A DNA stretch of 64,000 nucleotides from Dickeya aquatica (lineage in GTDB: Bacteria > Pseudomonadota > Gammaproteobacteria > Enterobacterales > Enterobacteriaceae), in NCBI RefSeq assembly GCF_900095885.1, contig NZ_LT615367.1:2046001-2110000 (forward strand). The letters run 5' to 3'. Shown here in pieces: positions 39,219 to 50,474 of this stretch. The position numbers were made by a program, and so were the translations under genes. Below the pieces are notes generated by a model, which had not been told where the DNA came from, did not search any database, and saw nothing but the letters and a program-made list of their open reading frames with translations. Numbering within the stretch: position 1 is the first letter of the stretch; the number at the start of each line of letters is the position of its first letter.

Positions 39219-42200
39219 TTGAGCCAGGAATATCAGGAATATACAGAAGAGAAAGAGGTGACACTGAGTAAACTCAGTGCGACCCGGCGCTTACTGGAAG
39301 CGATATTGATAGTGGTCGCGCTGTTTGCCATTTATCTGGCAGTGGCGCTGCTCAGTTTCAGCCCTTCCGACCCGAGTTGGTCGCAAACGGCCTGGCATGA
39401 GCCGATTCATAATCTGGCAGGCGGGGTCGGTGCCTGGCTGGCGGATACCCTGTTTTTTATTTTTGGCGTACTGGCGTATGCCATCCCGGTTATCATGGTG
39501 TCGTTGTGCTGGGCTGTCCATCGGTTGCGCGGGCAGCGTGAATCACTTGATTATTTCGCCCTGTCACTGCGTCTGATTGGCACGCTGGCACTGATCCTCA
39601 CCTCTTGTGGTCTGGCGGCTCTTAACGTTGATGATATCTATTATTTTGCTTCCGGCGGTGTCCTGGGAAGCCTGTTGAGCAGTTCGATGCTCCCCCGTTT
39701 TAACAATATCGGCTCAACCATGCTGCTGTTGTGCGTTTGGGCGGCGGGGTTAACGCTGTTTACCGGCTGGTCCTGGCTGGCGATTGCAGAGAAAATCGGT
39801 GCTGGGGTAATGGCCTGCCTGACGCTATTCAGCGGTCGCCGTCGTGATGACGATTTCTACTATGCTGACGACGACGACACCCACGAGCCAACTGGAGCGA
39901 CGGAGCCAACGGCGGCAAAGTCTGTTGCTGAAAATCGTGACCAGTTACCACTCTCTTCGCCGACCGCTGCGCATCATGACGACGATGATGAGGATGCGCT
40001 GTTCTCTGCACCCAGTGTGGTGGCGCGAGCGGTGGCTGATGCCACCGACGCGGCATTAACCGCGCCAGTATCGGTAACGGATGTCACACCGCCTGGTGCT
40101 GCCCCCAGCGACGCTTCATCAAGTCGCGTTGCCGCTGCATCAGCGGTTGCTGTACCAGCAGAAAGCACCTTACCACCGATGCCTGAGTCGGCAACGGCGT
40201 TGCCGGTTAAACCGGCTGTACAGAGCGTATTACCGCCAGGGCCGTTGCCCATCGAGCCGGTGCTTCCGGCGATGACTGCTTCAGCAGAGATAGCATCATT
40301 ATCTGCGCCATCGGGTGCTGTATCGGCACTGTCTGCATCAGCAATGGCGGCATCGGCACCGATTACGTCAGCACCGATCGCATCGGGCCCAGTCATCTCT
40401 GACTGGCAGCCACTGTTGGTTCAGCCTGATGAGCGTATTGCTCGTTCAGTCAGTACCCTGGCACCCGCCACTTCTCCAGTGGCATCGGTATTCTCTACCC
40501 AACCTGTGCCAGAACCTGACGTGAAAACTCTCGCGCCGGAGGTGAAAAAAACTGCCGCTGTCAGCCCGATGTTTACCGCGGCGGAGGACGCGTCTAATCC
40601 TCAGGTTAAACGTGGTATGGGGCCAGAACTGCCGCGTCCGAATCCGGTTCGGATCCCAACGCGCCGGGAGCTTGCATCTTATGGCATCAAGTTGCCTTCT
40701 CAGCGTCTGGCTGAACAGCAAGCCAGAGAAAGAGACGCGCAGGCCCAGTCAGCGCAGGCTGCCGGGCATCTGGATATTGACGCGTTGCCTGCGACAGCGC
40801 TCGTCTGTGCCGATACAGTTTCTCCTCATGGGGAAGAGGATGACCACCCAGCATTGGCACAAGAAGCCGCTCTGCGTGAAGCCTTCGCACAGCAGCAACG
40901 AGCACGCTACGGTGAAACATATCCAGATAATGAAGACGATGACGACGCTTTATTGCAGGCGCAACTGGCACGCGATTTTGCGGCAATGCAGCAGGCGCGT
41001 TATGGGCAACCCACCGAACAAGGCAATGATACTGTTATGCGGGTTGATGAGCCTGCGACCGTATCAATGCCTGCGGCGGCTGTCACGCCATATCAGGCGG
41101 TGCGTGATGAGTTCCCTACAGCGGTGTTGGCTGACAACCCAAGCCGGGCTACTGCGTCCCTGTCAGTAGACAATCAGGTTGAGGAGAAAGTAGTCAGCGC
41201 TACGTTGCCTGAGAGTGTGTTTGCTATCTCGCCTTATGCGGATTTGGTTAATGATACGCCCTCAGAGCCGCTGTTTACGTTGTCACCCCATGACAATGAT
41301 GCCGCAGTACATCAGGCACCGGCTGATGTTACCTCAGCGCAGATCCGTACTGCCCATGTGCCACAGCCGGAGCCTGTGCACGAGGCGGCCCCGTCCATTA
41401 TGGATAGCCTGATTCACCCGTTCCTGATGCGTAATGACCAGCCGCTGCAAAAACCGACGACGCCATTGCCGTCACTGGATTTGCTTACGCCACCGTCGTT
41501 CAACGATGCACCCATAGACCGTGATGCACTCGATGAGATGGCGCGTTTGATTGAAACTCGGCTGGCTGACTACCGGGTAAAAGCCACGGTGGTGGACTAT
41601 CACCCTGGGCCTGTTATCACCCGCTTCGAGTTGGATTTGGCTCCAGGTGTCAAAGCCGCCCGTATTTCCAATTTGGCTAAAGACCTGGCGCGATCATTAT
41701 CGGTTGTCGCGGTACGTATTGTGGAAGTGATTCCCGGTAAGCCTTATGTTGGCCTGGAGTTGCCTAATCGCCATCGCCAGACGGTTTTCTTACGTGAAGT
41801 GCTCGATTGTGAACGCTTTCGCGATAACAGTTCACCGCTGGCCGTGGTGCTGGGGAAAGACATTTCCGGCCAGCCAGTGGTGGCTGATTTAGCCAAAATG
41901 CCCCATTTGCTGGTTGCCGGTACAACCGGCTCGGGGAAATCAGTCGGTGTGAACGCGATGATAATCAGCATGTTGTATAAAGCAACGCCTGCTGATGTGC
42001 GCTTTATCATGATTGACCCCAAAATGCTGGAGCTGTCAGTTTATGAGGGGATTCCGCATCTGCTTACCGAAGTGGTAACAGACATGAAAGATGCGGCGAA
42101 TGCCTTGCGCTGGTGCGTGGGAGAGATGGAGCGGCGTTATAAACTGATGTCTGCGCTGGGTGTCCGTAATCTGAGTGGCTATAACGAGCGGGTGATGCAG

Positions 42201-42941
42201 GCTCAGTCCATGGGGCGGCCCGTACCCGATCCGTTTTGGAAACCGGGCGATAGCATGGAGATGCAGCCACCCGTGCTGGAAAAACTACCTTATATTGTCG
42301 TCATGGTTGATGAGTTTGCTGATTTAATGATGGCAGTGGGCAAGAAAGTGGAAGAGTTGATAGCCCGGCTGGCACAGAAAGCGCGTGCTGCCGGTATCCA
42401 TCTGGTGCTGGCAACACAGCGACCGTCGGTGGATGTCATCACCGGGCTGATTAAAGCCAACATTCCAACCCGGGTTGCTTTTACGGTATCGAGCAAGATT
42501 GACTCACGTACCATTCTGGATCAGGGGGGCGCGGAGTCGTTGTTGGGGATGGGAGACATGTTATATATGGCTCCCAATTCATCGATTCCGGTGCGCGTGC
42601 ATGGCGCGTTTGTCCGCGATCAGGAGGTTCATGCGGTGGTGCAGGACTGGAAAGCGCGCGGTCGTCCGGAATATATCGACAACATTATCAGCGGCAGTGA
42701 GGATGGCGAAGGTGGTGGCTTTGGTCTGGATGGTGATGAAGATCTCGATCCGCTGTTTGATCAAGCCGTGGCCTTTGTCGTGGAAAAACGGCGCGCCTCG
42801 ATTTCCGGTGTGCAGCGGCAATTCCGTATCGGCTATAACCGTGCTGCACGTATTGTCGAACAAATGGAGATGCAAGGGATTGTCAGCGGGCCCGGGCATA
42901 ATGGCAACCGTGAGGTGCTGGCTCCGCCGCCCGTGGAGTAA
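39219..42941 (+). CDS. ftsK: DNA translocase FtsK
   Basis: Divisome protein and DNA pump that aligns dif sites for XerCD. 1240 residues (E. coli 1329). Four membrane helices lie within residues 20-200. A long low-complexity linker (about 205-760) is acidic at first, then rich in Ala, Ser, Pro and Val. The motor domain starts near residue 770 ([14 protein letters not shown]), with Walker A GTTGSGKS near 903 and Walker [13 protein letters not shown] near 1027. The gamma winged-helix domain at the end ([16 protein letters not shown]) reads KOPS. TTG start at 39219, preceded by TGGAGAG; E. coli ftsK also begins with TTG. Confidence 0.96.
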   Translation: MSQEYQEYTEEKEVTLSKLSATRRLLEAILIVVALFAIYLAVALLSFSPSDPSWSQTAWHEPIHNLAGGVGAWLADTLFFIFGVLAYAIPVIMVSLCWAVHRLRGQRESLDYFALSLRLIGTLALILTSCGLAALNVDDIYYFASGGVLGSLLSSSMLPRFNNIGSTMLLLCVWAAGLTLFTGWSWLAIAEKIGAGVMACLTLFSGRRRDDDFYYADDDDTHEPTGATEPTAAKSVAENRDQLPLSSPTAAHHDDDDEDALFSAPSVVARAVADATDAALTAPVSVTDVTPPGAAPSDASSSRVAAASAVAVPAESTLPPMPESATALPVKPAVQSVLPPGPLPIEPVLPAMTASAEIASLSAPSGAVSALSASAMAASAPITSAPIASGPVISDWQPLLVQPDERIARSVSTLAPATSPVASVFSTQPVPEPDVKTLAPEVKKTAAVSPMFTAAEDASNPQVKRGMGPELPRPNPVRIPTRRELASYGIKLPSQRLAEQQARERDAQAQSAQAAGHLDIDALPATALVCADTVSPHGEEDDHPALAQEAALREAFAQQQRARYGETYPDNEDDDDALLQAQLARDFAAMQQARYGQPTEQGNDTVMRVDEPATVSMPAAAVTPYQAVRDEFPTAVLADNPSRATASLSVDNQVEEKVVSATLPESVFAISPYADLVNDTPSEPLFTLSPHDNDAAVHQAPADVTSAQIRTAHVPQPEPVHEAAPSIMDSLIHPFLMRNDQPLQKPTTPLPSLDLLTPPSFNDAPIDRDALDEMARLIETRLADYRVKATVVDYHPGPVITRFELDLAPGVKAARISNLAKDLARSLSVVAVRIVEVIPGKPYVGLELPNRHRQTVFLREVLDCERFRDNSSPLAVVLGKDISGQPVVADLAKMPHLLVAGTTGSGKSVGVNAMIISMLYKATPADVRFIMIDPKMLELSVYEGIPHLLTEVVTDMKDAANALRWCVGEMERRYKLMSALGVRNLSGYNERVMQAQSMGRPVPDPFWKPGDSMEMQPPVLEKLPYIVVMVDEFADLMMAVGKKVEELIARLAQKARAAGIHLVLATQRPSVDVITGLIKANIPTRVAFTVSSKIDSRTILDQGGAESLLGMGDMLYMAPNSSIPVRVHGAFVRDQEVHAVVQDWKARGRPEYIDNIISGSEDGEGGGFGLDGDEDLDPLFDQAVAFVVEKRRASISGVQRQFRIGYNRAARIVEQMEMQGIVSGPGHNGNREVLAPPPVE

Positions 42942-43128
42942 CCGACGGTGACCGAGATAGGGTATCTGGAAAAGACCGCGTAAATTTGCTGTGCAAAGAA
43001 GCGTAAAAGTAGCACATCACAGATAATTCGGCTGTTACACCCCATTTGGCCGGAGTAGAGTAGCGGCCTGACGTGCAGTGATGCCGTCAGGGCCCATGTG
43101 ATAGCCAGGAAAGACGAAGGATTTTTGT

Positions 43129-43743
43129 ATGATGAAAGTAGGATTGATGGCAGGCAGTCTGCTGGTCACGCTGTTTTCCGGTGCGGTTTATGCTGATGCT
43201 GCCGGTGACTTGCAAAACCGCCTTAGTAAGGTAAACAGTTTTCATGCCAGTTTTACCCAGAAAGTGACCGCCAATGATGGTGCCGCTGTGCAGGACGGTG
43301 CAGGTGAACTGTGGGTTAAGCGGCCGAATTTATTTAACTGGAAAACCACATCGCCTGATGAAAGCACGCTGGTGTCAGATGGGAAAACGCTGTGGTTCTA
43401 CAACCCGTTTGTTGAACAGGTCACCGCGACCTGGGTCAAAGATGCCACAGGTAATACACCATTTATTCTGATAACCCGTAACGACCCGAAAGACTGGGGC
43501 AAGTATAATGTCAGCCAAAAGGGTGACGATTTTGATCTGGTACCCAAGGCGGCGAGCGGCAATTTGAAGCAGTTCTCTATCACGGTGGCGACCGATGGCA
43601 CCATTCGTGGTTTTACGGCGACAGAGCAGGATGGGCAGCGCAGCACCTATGTGTTGAAAAATCAGCAACATGGTGAGATAGATGCGGCCAAATTCCGTTT
43701 TACGCCACCAAAAGGTGTTGCACTAGACGATCAGCGTCAGTGA
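43129..43743 (+). CDS. lolA: Outer-membrane lipoprotein carrier protein LolA
   Basis: Periplasmic chaperone that receives lipoproteins from LolCDE and hands them to LolB. 204 residues. Signal peptide ends near VYA (residue 22), then [10 protein letters not shown]. Conserved [11 protein letters not shown] near residue 62 includes the arginine that gates the hydrophobic cavity, and [10 protein letters not shown] near 88 follows. AAGGA lies eight bases before the ATG; the second Met is an alternative start. It precedes rarA by 7 bp. Confidence 0.95.
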   Translation: MMKVGLMAGSLLVTLFSGAVYADAAGDLQNRLSKVNSFHASFTQKVTANDGAAVQDGAGELWVKRPNLFNWKTTSPDESTLVSDGKTLWFYNPFVEQVTATWVKDATGNTPFILITRNDPKDWGKYNVSQKGDDFDLVPKAASGNLKQFSITVATDGTIRGFTATEQDGQRSTYVLKNQQHGEIDAAKFRFTPPKGVALDDQRQ

Positions 43744-43750
43744 GGCAGGC

Positions 43751-45094
43751 GTGAGTAACTTGTCACTCGATTTTTCCAATAACGCGTTTCAGCCTCTGGC
43801 TGCGCGTATGCGCCCGGTTCAGTTATCTCAATATATTGGCCAACAGCATTTGCTGGGGCCGGGAAAACCGTTACCGCGAGCAATCGAGGCAGGCCAGTTA
43901 CACTCGATGATTTTATGGGGCCCTCCGGGAACGGGGAAAACAACGTTAGCTGAGTTGATTGCACATTATGCTCAGGCTGATGTCGAACGCCTGTCTGCCG
44001 TGACCTCCGGTATTAAAGAAATCCGCGAAGCCATTGAAAGAGCCCGGCAAAGCCGGGACGTCGGGCGGCGGACCATGCTGTTTGTGGATGAAGTGCATCG
44101 CTTTAATAAAAGCCAGCAGGATGCGTTTTTACCGCATATCGAAAACGGGACGATTACGTTTATTGGCGCGACAACCGAGAACCCGTCGTTTGAACTCAAT
44201 TCGGCGCTGTTGTCGCGCGCGCGGGTGTATCTGTTAAAAGCGCTGAGCGCGGATGATATTGAGCAGGTACTCATACAGGCGCTGGATGATAAAGCGCGCG
44301 GCCTGGGCGGGCAGCAGATCATTTTGCCGCCGGAAACCCGGCGATTGCTGGCTGAACTGGTCAATGGTGATGCCCGTCGCTCGCTCAATTTGCTTGAAAT
44401 GATGGCGGATATGGCAGAGGTGGCGGCCGATGGTCAGCGGGTGTTGACGTCAGCGTTGCTCAACGAGGTTTCCGGCGAGCGCAGTGCCCGTTTTGATAAC
44501 AAAGGCGATCGCTATTACGATCTTATCTCTGCACTGCATAAATCGGTACGTGGCTCGGCCCCCGATGCGGCGTTGTACTGGTATGCTCGCATCATTACGG
44601 CTGGCGGCGACCCGCTTTATGTCGCCCGCCGATTATTGGCGATAGCTTCAGAGGATGTCGGCAATGCTGACCCTCGGGCGATGCAAGTCGCTATCGCCGC
44701 CTGGGACTGCTTTACCCGTGTCGGGCCTGCTGAAGGTGAGCGGGCCATCGCTCAGGCGATCGTTTATCTGGCGTGTGCCCCGAAAAGCAATGCTGTGTAC
44801 ACCGCGTTTAAGGCGGCAATGCGCGATGCGAGAGAAAAACCTGATTATGATGTGCCCGCTCATCTTCGCAATGCGCCCACTCACCTGATGAAAGAGATGG
44901 GGCTAGGCGCTGAATATCGCTATGCGCACGATGAGCCAAATGCGTATGCGGCTGGAGAAATCTATTTTCCGCCGGAAATGGCGCAAACCCATTACTATCA
45001 GCCGACATCCCGCGGGCTGGAAGCCAAAATCGGTGAAAAGCTCGCCTGGCTGGCTGCTCAGGATCAAAATAGCCCGACAAAACGCTACCGCTAG
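43751..45094 (+). CDS. rarA: Replication-associated recombination protein A (clamp-loader-like AAA+ ATPase)
   Basis: AAA+ ATPase (MgsA/WRNIP1 family) acting at stalled replication forks. 447 residues as in E. coli. Walker [10 protein letters not shown] near residue 57, Walker [16 protein letters not shown] near 111, sensor 1 GATTENPSF near 139. The C-terminal tetramerisation domain includes [17 protein letters not shown] start at 43751 with GAGGCAGGC upstream. Coupled to lolA; serS follows after about 105 bp. Confidence 0.95.
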   Translation: MSNLSLDFSNNAFQPLAARMRPVQLSQYIGQQHLLGPGKPLPRAIEAGQLHSMILWGPPGTGKTTLAELIAHYAQADVERLSAVTSGIKEIREAIERARQSRDVGRRTMLFVDEVHRFNKSQQDAFLPHIENGTITFIGATTENPSFELNSALLSRARVYLLKALSADDIEQVLIQALDDKARGLGGQQIILPPETRRLLAELVNGDARRSLNLLEMMADMAEVAADGQRVLTSALLNEVSGERSARFDNKGDRYYDLISALHKSVRGSAPDAALYWYARIITAGGDPLYVARRLLAIASEDVGNADPRAMQVAIAAWDCFTRVGPAEGERAIAQAIVYLACAPKSNAVYTAFKAAMRDAREKPDYDVPAHLRNAPTHLMKEMGLGAEYRYAHDEPNAYAAGEIYFPPEMAQTHYYQPTSRGLEAKIGEKLAWLAAQDQNSPTKRYR

Positions 45095-45181
45095 CATTAA
45101 CGTTGCGGTAAGGTTATTACCAGACTTTATCCTACAGGGCGGTACTATCTCTCCCTGTAACCCTTTCTATTCCTTTAATAA

Positions 45182-46498
<1,317 letters not shown>

Positions 46499-46572
46499 AT
46501 GTGCAGTGCGACAGTAAACGCGGTATCGACTCTTAACCGCAGCCAGTGGCGTTTATCGCATTCTGTTTGAAG

Positions 46573-46615
46573 AAAAAAGCCGATCGGTGGTAATTCGCCG
46601 ATCGGCTTTTTATTT
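46573..46615 (+). terminator. Terminator of serS
   Basis: Perfect 14-bp hairpin AAAAAGCCGATCGG / CCGATCGGCTTTTT followed by ATTTTT, 75 bp after the serS stop. Confidence 0.9.
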
Positions 46616-46758
46616 TTCCATAAAACCTTTTCTATAACAGAACCGGGCCACAAGGTGCTTGCGCCTGGTGATTTTGCTATGGCAGCGCCAAACATTATTT
46701 TATTGCCCAATGGCACAGCGCGCGGTCTTGTCAGACGGCGCAATCACCTGTAGTGATG

Positions 46759-47367
46759 TTAGCCATGACGAGCGGCACGTTGCCAGGCTGGTCGTGCTCG
46801 CATCGCTTCCAGCAAGCGCCAGAGGTTGGGGCGTGCCGGCGTTAGCCAGCCACGCTGTGCAGAGGTATCCAGAGGATACCCTCCCATCATGATATCGGCG
46901 GCTGAGAATGTCTGGCCTGCGAGCCATTCAGACTTTGCGGCTTCCTGTTCTAAAAAATCATAATGCAGATTGAGCTGCGTATTGACCATGCCGCGAATGG
47001 GCCAGCCAAATGGCCCCATTTTATAGGCCACCAGCTTAAGCAGCATGGCTGGCATCAGTGAGCCTTCGGCGTAGTGCATCCAGTAACGGTAACGCCAGAA
47101 GTCCGGGTGTTCGGCGCGGGGGGCGAGATGTGGGCCAAATGTCGCTACCAGATATTCGATAATGGCTCCGGTTTCAGCCAGCACCCTGCCATCATGCTCA
47201 ATAACCGGTGCTTTACCTAGTGGGTGCACATGACGCAAGGTTGCTGGCGCGCGTAAGGTGGCTTTATTACGCTGATAGTTAATGACCTCATAAGGCACAT
47301 CTAATTCTTCCAGCAACCATAAAATACGCTGTGAGCGCGAGGTATTCAGATGATGAACACGAATCAT
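46759..47367 (-). CDS. Glutathione S-transferase family protein
   Basis: 202 residues. The thioredoxin-like N-terminal domain (1-78) has SRSQRILWLLEELDVPYEV with a catalytic-site serine, the cis-proline segment GKAPVIEHDG near 50, and ETGAIIEYL near 67 for the glutathione gamma-glutamyl group. The all-helical C-terminal domain includes the FSAADIMMG N-capping box near 157. Substrate unknown. The start at 47367 gives the canonical N-terminus MIRVHHL; the frame from 47394 is longer. First of an accessory segment not present at this locus in E. coli. Confidence 0.85.
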   Translation of the reverse strand: MIRVHHLNTSRSQRILWLLEELDVPYEVINYQRNKATLRAPATLRHVHPLGKAPVIEHDGRVLAETGAIIEYLVATFGPHLAPRAEHPDFWRYRYWMHYAEGSLMPAMLLKLVAYKMGPFGWPIRGMVNTQLNLHYDFLEQEAAKSEWLAGQTFSAADIMMGGYPLDTSAQRGWLTPARPNLWRLLEAMRARPAWQRAARHG

Positions 47368-47470
47368 AAGGGATCCTGTCAGTGATTGAGACAATCGATG
47401 TATTTATTTGAAAGATAATATGAAATTTTCCACAAGGAAAGAGGCTGTCAGATGGCCTTCATTCAGCAGG

Positions 47471-47507
47471 AGGTTGCCGCGTCACAACCGGGTGAGTGAC
47501 GCAGCCT
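47471..47507 (-). terminator. Hairpin after the DsbA-family gene
   Basis: Inverted repeat GCGTCAC / GTGACGC with further pairing AGG/CCT outside, 14 bp after the gene stop; no T-run. Confidence 0.3.
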
Positions 47508-47520
47508 GTGAATGGAGCGG

Positions 47521-48165
47521 TTACTGATTTTCGGCAACCCGTTTTTCCAGATAGACCAGCCAGTCATCGGGGCGGCCCAGCCAGGGGGCGATATTTAGGG
47601 TAGTGAGTGCATCATCGATGGCGAACACCAGCGTCGGAAATCCGGCTCCGCCAGACTGGGTAAGCCAGTGGCGGCTTTCTTCAATGTGTTTTCGGGTGGG
47701 TAAGCCGCGCCAGTGAGTGCAGGCATTTTCAAAATCATCCAGTGACAGGCCAATTTCTACCGCCAGCTTCATTAACACCGGCGGGTCTGAAATTCGTAAT
47801 CCTTCCACATAGTGCGCCCGCTGAAGGCGTTCGAGCAAATCAAGTCCTCTGCCACCTAACTCCTCTGCGGCCAGTATCGCGGTCGTAGGGGGCTCTGAAT
47901 CCAGTGTGGCCGTTAAATCCCACAGCAGGCCGTTAAAGTAGCCATCGCCAAATGGCTGACCGCTCATCTGAGCAATGCGGCGATCGTGCGGCTGAACATA
48001 ATCCCGCCATTCAGGGGTAATACGACGCCGATTAGGCCCGGTCATCATCCCACCGGCATGCAGCACGATAGGTAATCCGGCAACCTTGCGAGCAGCATGG
48101 ATCAATGGCGCTGCGGCATAACACCAACCGCACAGAGGGTCGAAGATGTAGTGTAGCCTGTTCAT
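47521..48165 (-). CDS. DsbA-family thioredoxin-fold protein, cytoplasmic
   Basis: 214 residues with a CGWC redox motif at 12-15 right after the first strand (LHYIFDPLCGWCYAA), so there is no signal peptide and the protein is probably cytoplasmic. The cis-proline loop is GGAGFPTLVF near residue 172. The helical insert between them is typical of the DsbA/FrnE/2-hydroxychromene isomerase group. Possible roles are thiol oxidoreduction or glutathione-dependent isomerisation; the GST next door fits the latter idea. Substrate unknown. Confidence 0.82.
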   Translation of the reverse strand: MNRLHYIFDPLCGWCYAAAPLIHAARKVAGLPIVLHAGGMMTGPNRRRITPEWRDYVQPHDRRIAQMSGQPFGDGYFNGLLWDLTATLDSEPPTTAILAAEELGGRGLDLLERLQRAHYVEGLRISDPPVLMKLAVEIGLSLDDFENACTHWRGLPTRKHIEESRHWLTQSGGAGFPTLVFAIDDALTTLNIAPWLGRPDDWLVYLEKRVAENQ

Positions 48166-48452
48166 TCATACGCTCCGTATGTTGCCCGGTATTGCGGGCA
48201 CACCAGAAAAAGAAAAGGGACTGGTTATTGCACCACGACATTACGCATCGAACCGGGGCTGAACGGTAATCAACAGATGTGGCGCTATGCTTTAATTATT
48301 GTCTATATCCTGGGAGTTAGCAGGTAAGCGCTCAATTTTCTGCTTCGGTTCTGCGATCGGCGATCGCAAACCTGAAAGAAAATTGACGAGGCGCTAACAC
48401 GACAATGTTCAGGCGGGCGTTGCCCGCCGTTGTTATCAGACACCGAGTGTCA
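48166..48452. repeat. Intergenic region with an 83-bp imperfect palindrome (48316-48398)
   Basis: No gene. Arms of 44 and 38 bases meet at GCGATCG-G-CGATCGC (48353-48367). Outward, TCAATTTTCT pairs with AGAAAATTGA and the ends GTTAGC pair with GCTAAC. Between these blocks the arms are mismatched and of unequal length. A second small hairpin GGCGGGC / GCCCGCC at 48412-48428 lies nearer the metallo-hydrolase gene and may end its transcription. Confidence 0.6.
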
Positions 48453-49328
48453 TTACGGCCATGACAGCTCGCCTTTAATCACTTTCGCACCCAGTTCCAG
48501 TGAAGACACCTCACCCAGATTCGGATACGCGCTCTTCATCGCATCCACCAGGGTGCTGCTGTTTGCTGATGATTGCGCATATCGCTCAAATGTTTGCAGA
48601 TATTGACGGGTGAAGGCCACATTTTGCACCGACCAAGGGGCAGAGCCATCGTGGTTTACGGCGTAATGGCTTGGCACCACGGTAACCGGCTTGAGCTTAT
48701 CAATGCTATCCAAATCGGCCAGCCAGTGCTGGCGGGATGCCACTGACTGGGTATCGGCCATCCAGACATGAATATTTGCTGAAACCTGTACGCCACCCAT
48801 CACCGCTTTTAATGCCGGAACCCAGACAAAGGTGCGATCCGGTGTTGCGCCATTGAGGCCGACGACGTCGATAGAATGACCTTCCAGCGTCAGGTGGTCA
48901 CCAGTGAGCGCACTGGGTATGACGATTTGTTTCGGTGCATTTTCTTTTAGTACTGGCCCCCAGTAAGCGACTTTCTTCTCCTGGGTTGCCTTGATGGCGG
49001 CTATTGTCTGAGGTGTGGCAACAATGTGTGCTTGAGGGAAGGCGGCTTTAAGTACATCCAGCCCGAAATAGAAATCAGGGTCATGGTGGCTGATGTAAAT
49101 AGTTTTCAGTGTTTTACCGGTTGCACGGATTTTTTCTACCAGTTTCTGCGCATCATTGCGCTGGAACTGTGCATCAATCAGCAGGGCATCGTGTTCTCCG
49201 GTAATGATTTCTGATGAAACCGGAAAAACAGCGTGCTCGCCGGGATTATAAACATCTAATTTCAATGCAGCAGACGCAGAGCCCGTAACGGCGGCGAGTA
49301 GTGTGGCGAGTAAGGTATGTTTTAACAC
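48453..49328 (-). CDS. Exported metallo-beta-lactamase-fold protein with altered metal motif
   Basis: 291 residues. Signal peptide to about residue 20 (cleavage after ASA, before ALKLDVYNPG). The MBL fold is indicated by DALLIDAQF near 48, ISHHDPDFYFGLDVL near 79, ATPQT near 104 and the later VVPSHYAV with a histidine near 217. The usual HxHxDH site reads HHDPDF at 81-86: the second and last histidines are replaced by Asp and Phe, so metal binding may differ or be partial. Substrate unknown. Divergent from a LysR regulator (98 bp between starts), which probably controls it. Confidence 0.8.
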   Translation of the reverse strand: MLKHTLLATLLAAVTGSASAALKLDVYNPGEHAVFPVSSEIITGEHDALLIDAQFQRNDAQKLVEKIRATGKTLKTIYISHHDPDFYFGLDVLKAAFPQAHIVATPQTIAAIKATQEKKVAYWGPVLKENAPKQIVIPSALTGDHLTLEGHSIDVVGLNGATPDRTFVWVPALKAVMGGVQVSANIHVWMADTQSVASRQHWLADLDSIDKLKPVTVVPSHYAVNHDGSAPWSVQNVAFTRQYLQTFERYAQSSANSSTLVDAMKSAYPNLGEVSSLELGAKVIKGELSWP

Positions 49329-49426
49329 GGAATTCTCCTTTCTGAATAATAGAGCGACATGGTAGATTTCATTTCTTATGAGATAAACCCGTCAAAGCGA
49401 ACAGCTTTGTTGCATAAATCGGACAA

Positions 49427-50338
49427 ATGATGGATAGAATTACCGCCGCACACGTCTTTGTGACGATAACCGAACAAGGCAGCCTGACGGGGGCCGCGCA
49501 ACAGCTCGATATGTCCCGGGCGATGGTGACGCGTTATTTAGCTGAAATGGAAGCCTGGGCTCAGACACGTTTGCTGCATCGCAGTACCCGTCAATTAAGC
49601 CTGACCAGTGAAGGTGAAGTGGTGTTACAACACTGCCGTGATTTACTGGCAATTTCGCAAAAATTTGAGCTGTCAGGGCATGATCAAAAAGAGCCTTCCG
49701 GGCTGTTGCGTTTGACGTGTGCGCCATCACTGGCAAGTACCACCTTGGTGGCAGCATTAACCGCCTATCTAAAACGTTATCCTAAGACCGCGGTGGATTT
49801 GCAACTCGCCAGTCATACGCTGAACCTTATTGAAGAGCGGATTGATTTGGCCATTCGCATCACCAGCCATTTGGATCCGGGCCTGATTGCACGACGACTT
49901 GGCTGGTGCCCCTCGGTGGTCTGTGCGTCACCTGAGTATCTGGCCAATCATGGCACGCCACAGCGCGTGGAGGATTTGGCGGTGCACCACTGCCTGACTT
50001 ACTCATACTTTAATAAAAGCCTGTGGCAATTTACTCGTCAGGGGAAGACTTTTGCGGTGCCAGTGAGTGGTAATTTCAGCGCCAATGATTCGCTGATGCT
50101 GCTGGAGGCCGCGCTAAACGGAGCCGGGATTAGCCTGCAACCGGTATATTCGGTATCCGATTTGATTGCCAGTAAGCGCCTTATCGCCCTGTTTCCCGAG
50201 GCTGAGCCACAGGAGCTGGGTATTTTTGCCGTATACCATTCACGAGAACATATGCCGCTGGCACTCCGTGCGCTGGTGGATTTTCTGGCGCAGTGGTTTG
50301 TGCACAATCTTGAATGGAAGCGTGTTTCGCGTCGATGA
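49427..50338 (+). CDS. LysR-family transcriptional regulator
   Basis: 303 residues. The N-terminal winged helix-turn-helix (about 4-62) includes GSLTGAAQQLDMSRAMVTRYL. The C-terminal periplasmic-binding-like effector domain starts near residue 92 (GLLRLTCAPSLA), with ERIDLAIRIT near 138. It resembles the CrgA/AaeR subgroup. An ATG three bases later is an equally good start. It most likely regulates the divergent metallo-hydrolase gene; the effector is unknown. Confidence 0.85.
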   Translation: MMDRITAAHVFVTITEQGSLTGAAQQLDMSRAMVTRYLAEMEAWAQTRLLHRSTRQLSLTSEGEVVLQHCRDLLAISQKFELSGHDQKEPSGLLRLTCAPSLASTTLVAALTAYLKRYPKTAVDLQLASHTLNLIEERIDLAIRITSHLDPGLIARRLGWCPSVVCASPEYLANHGTPQRVEDLAVHHCLTYSYFNKSLWQFTRQGKTFAVPVSGNFSANDSLMLLEAALNGAGISLQPVYSVSDLIASKRLIALFPEAEPQELGIFAVYHSREHMPLALRALVDFLAQWFVHNLEWKRVSRR

Positions 50339-50474
50339 GGCTATCCGGTACCTCCGCTGACAAGGTGTACCATGGCTGCGGCAAATCGTGCTCTGCTCAT
50401 CAATAAGCTGATTGACTTTGTTATTGCCAGTGGCATGATGCGCGAAAAATATCACCTCGCTGGTTTGTCTTCCC

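Noticed and set aside
39829..40396. Long antisense and alternate frames within ftsK
   Set aside because: Shadow frames produced by the Ala/Ser/Pro-rich linker composition; the sense frame is clearly FtsK.
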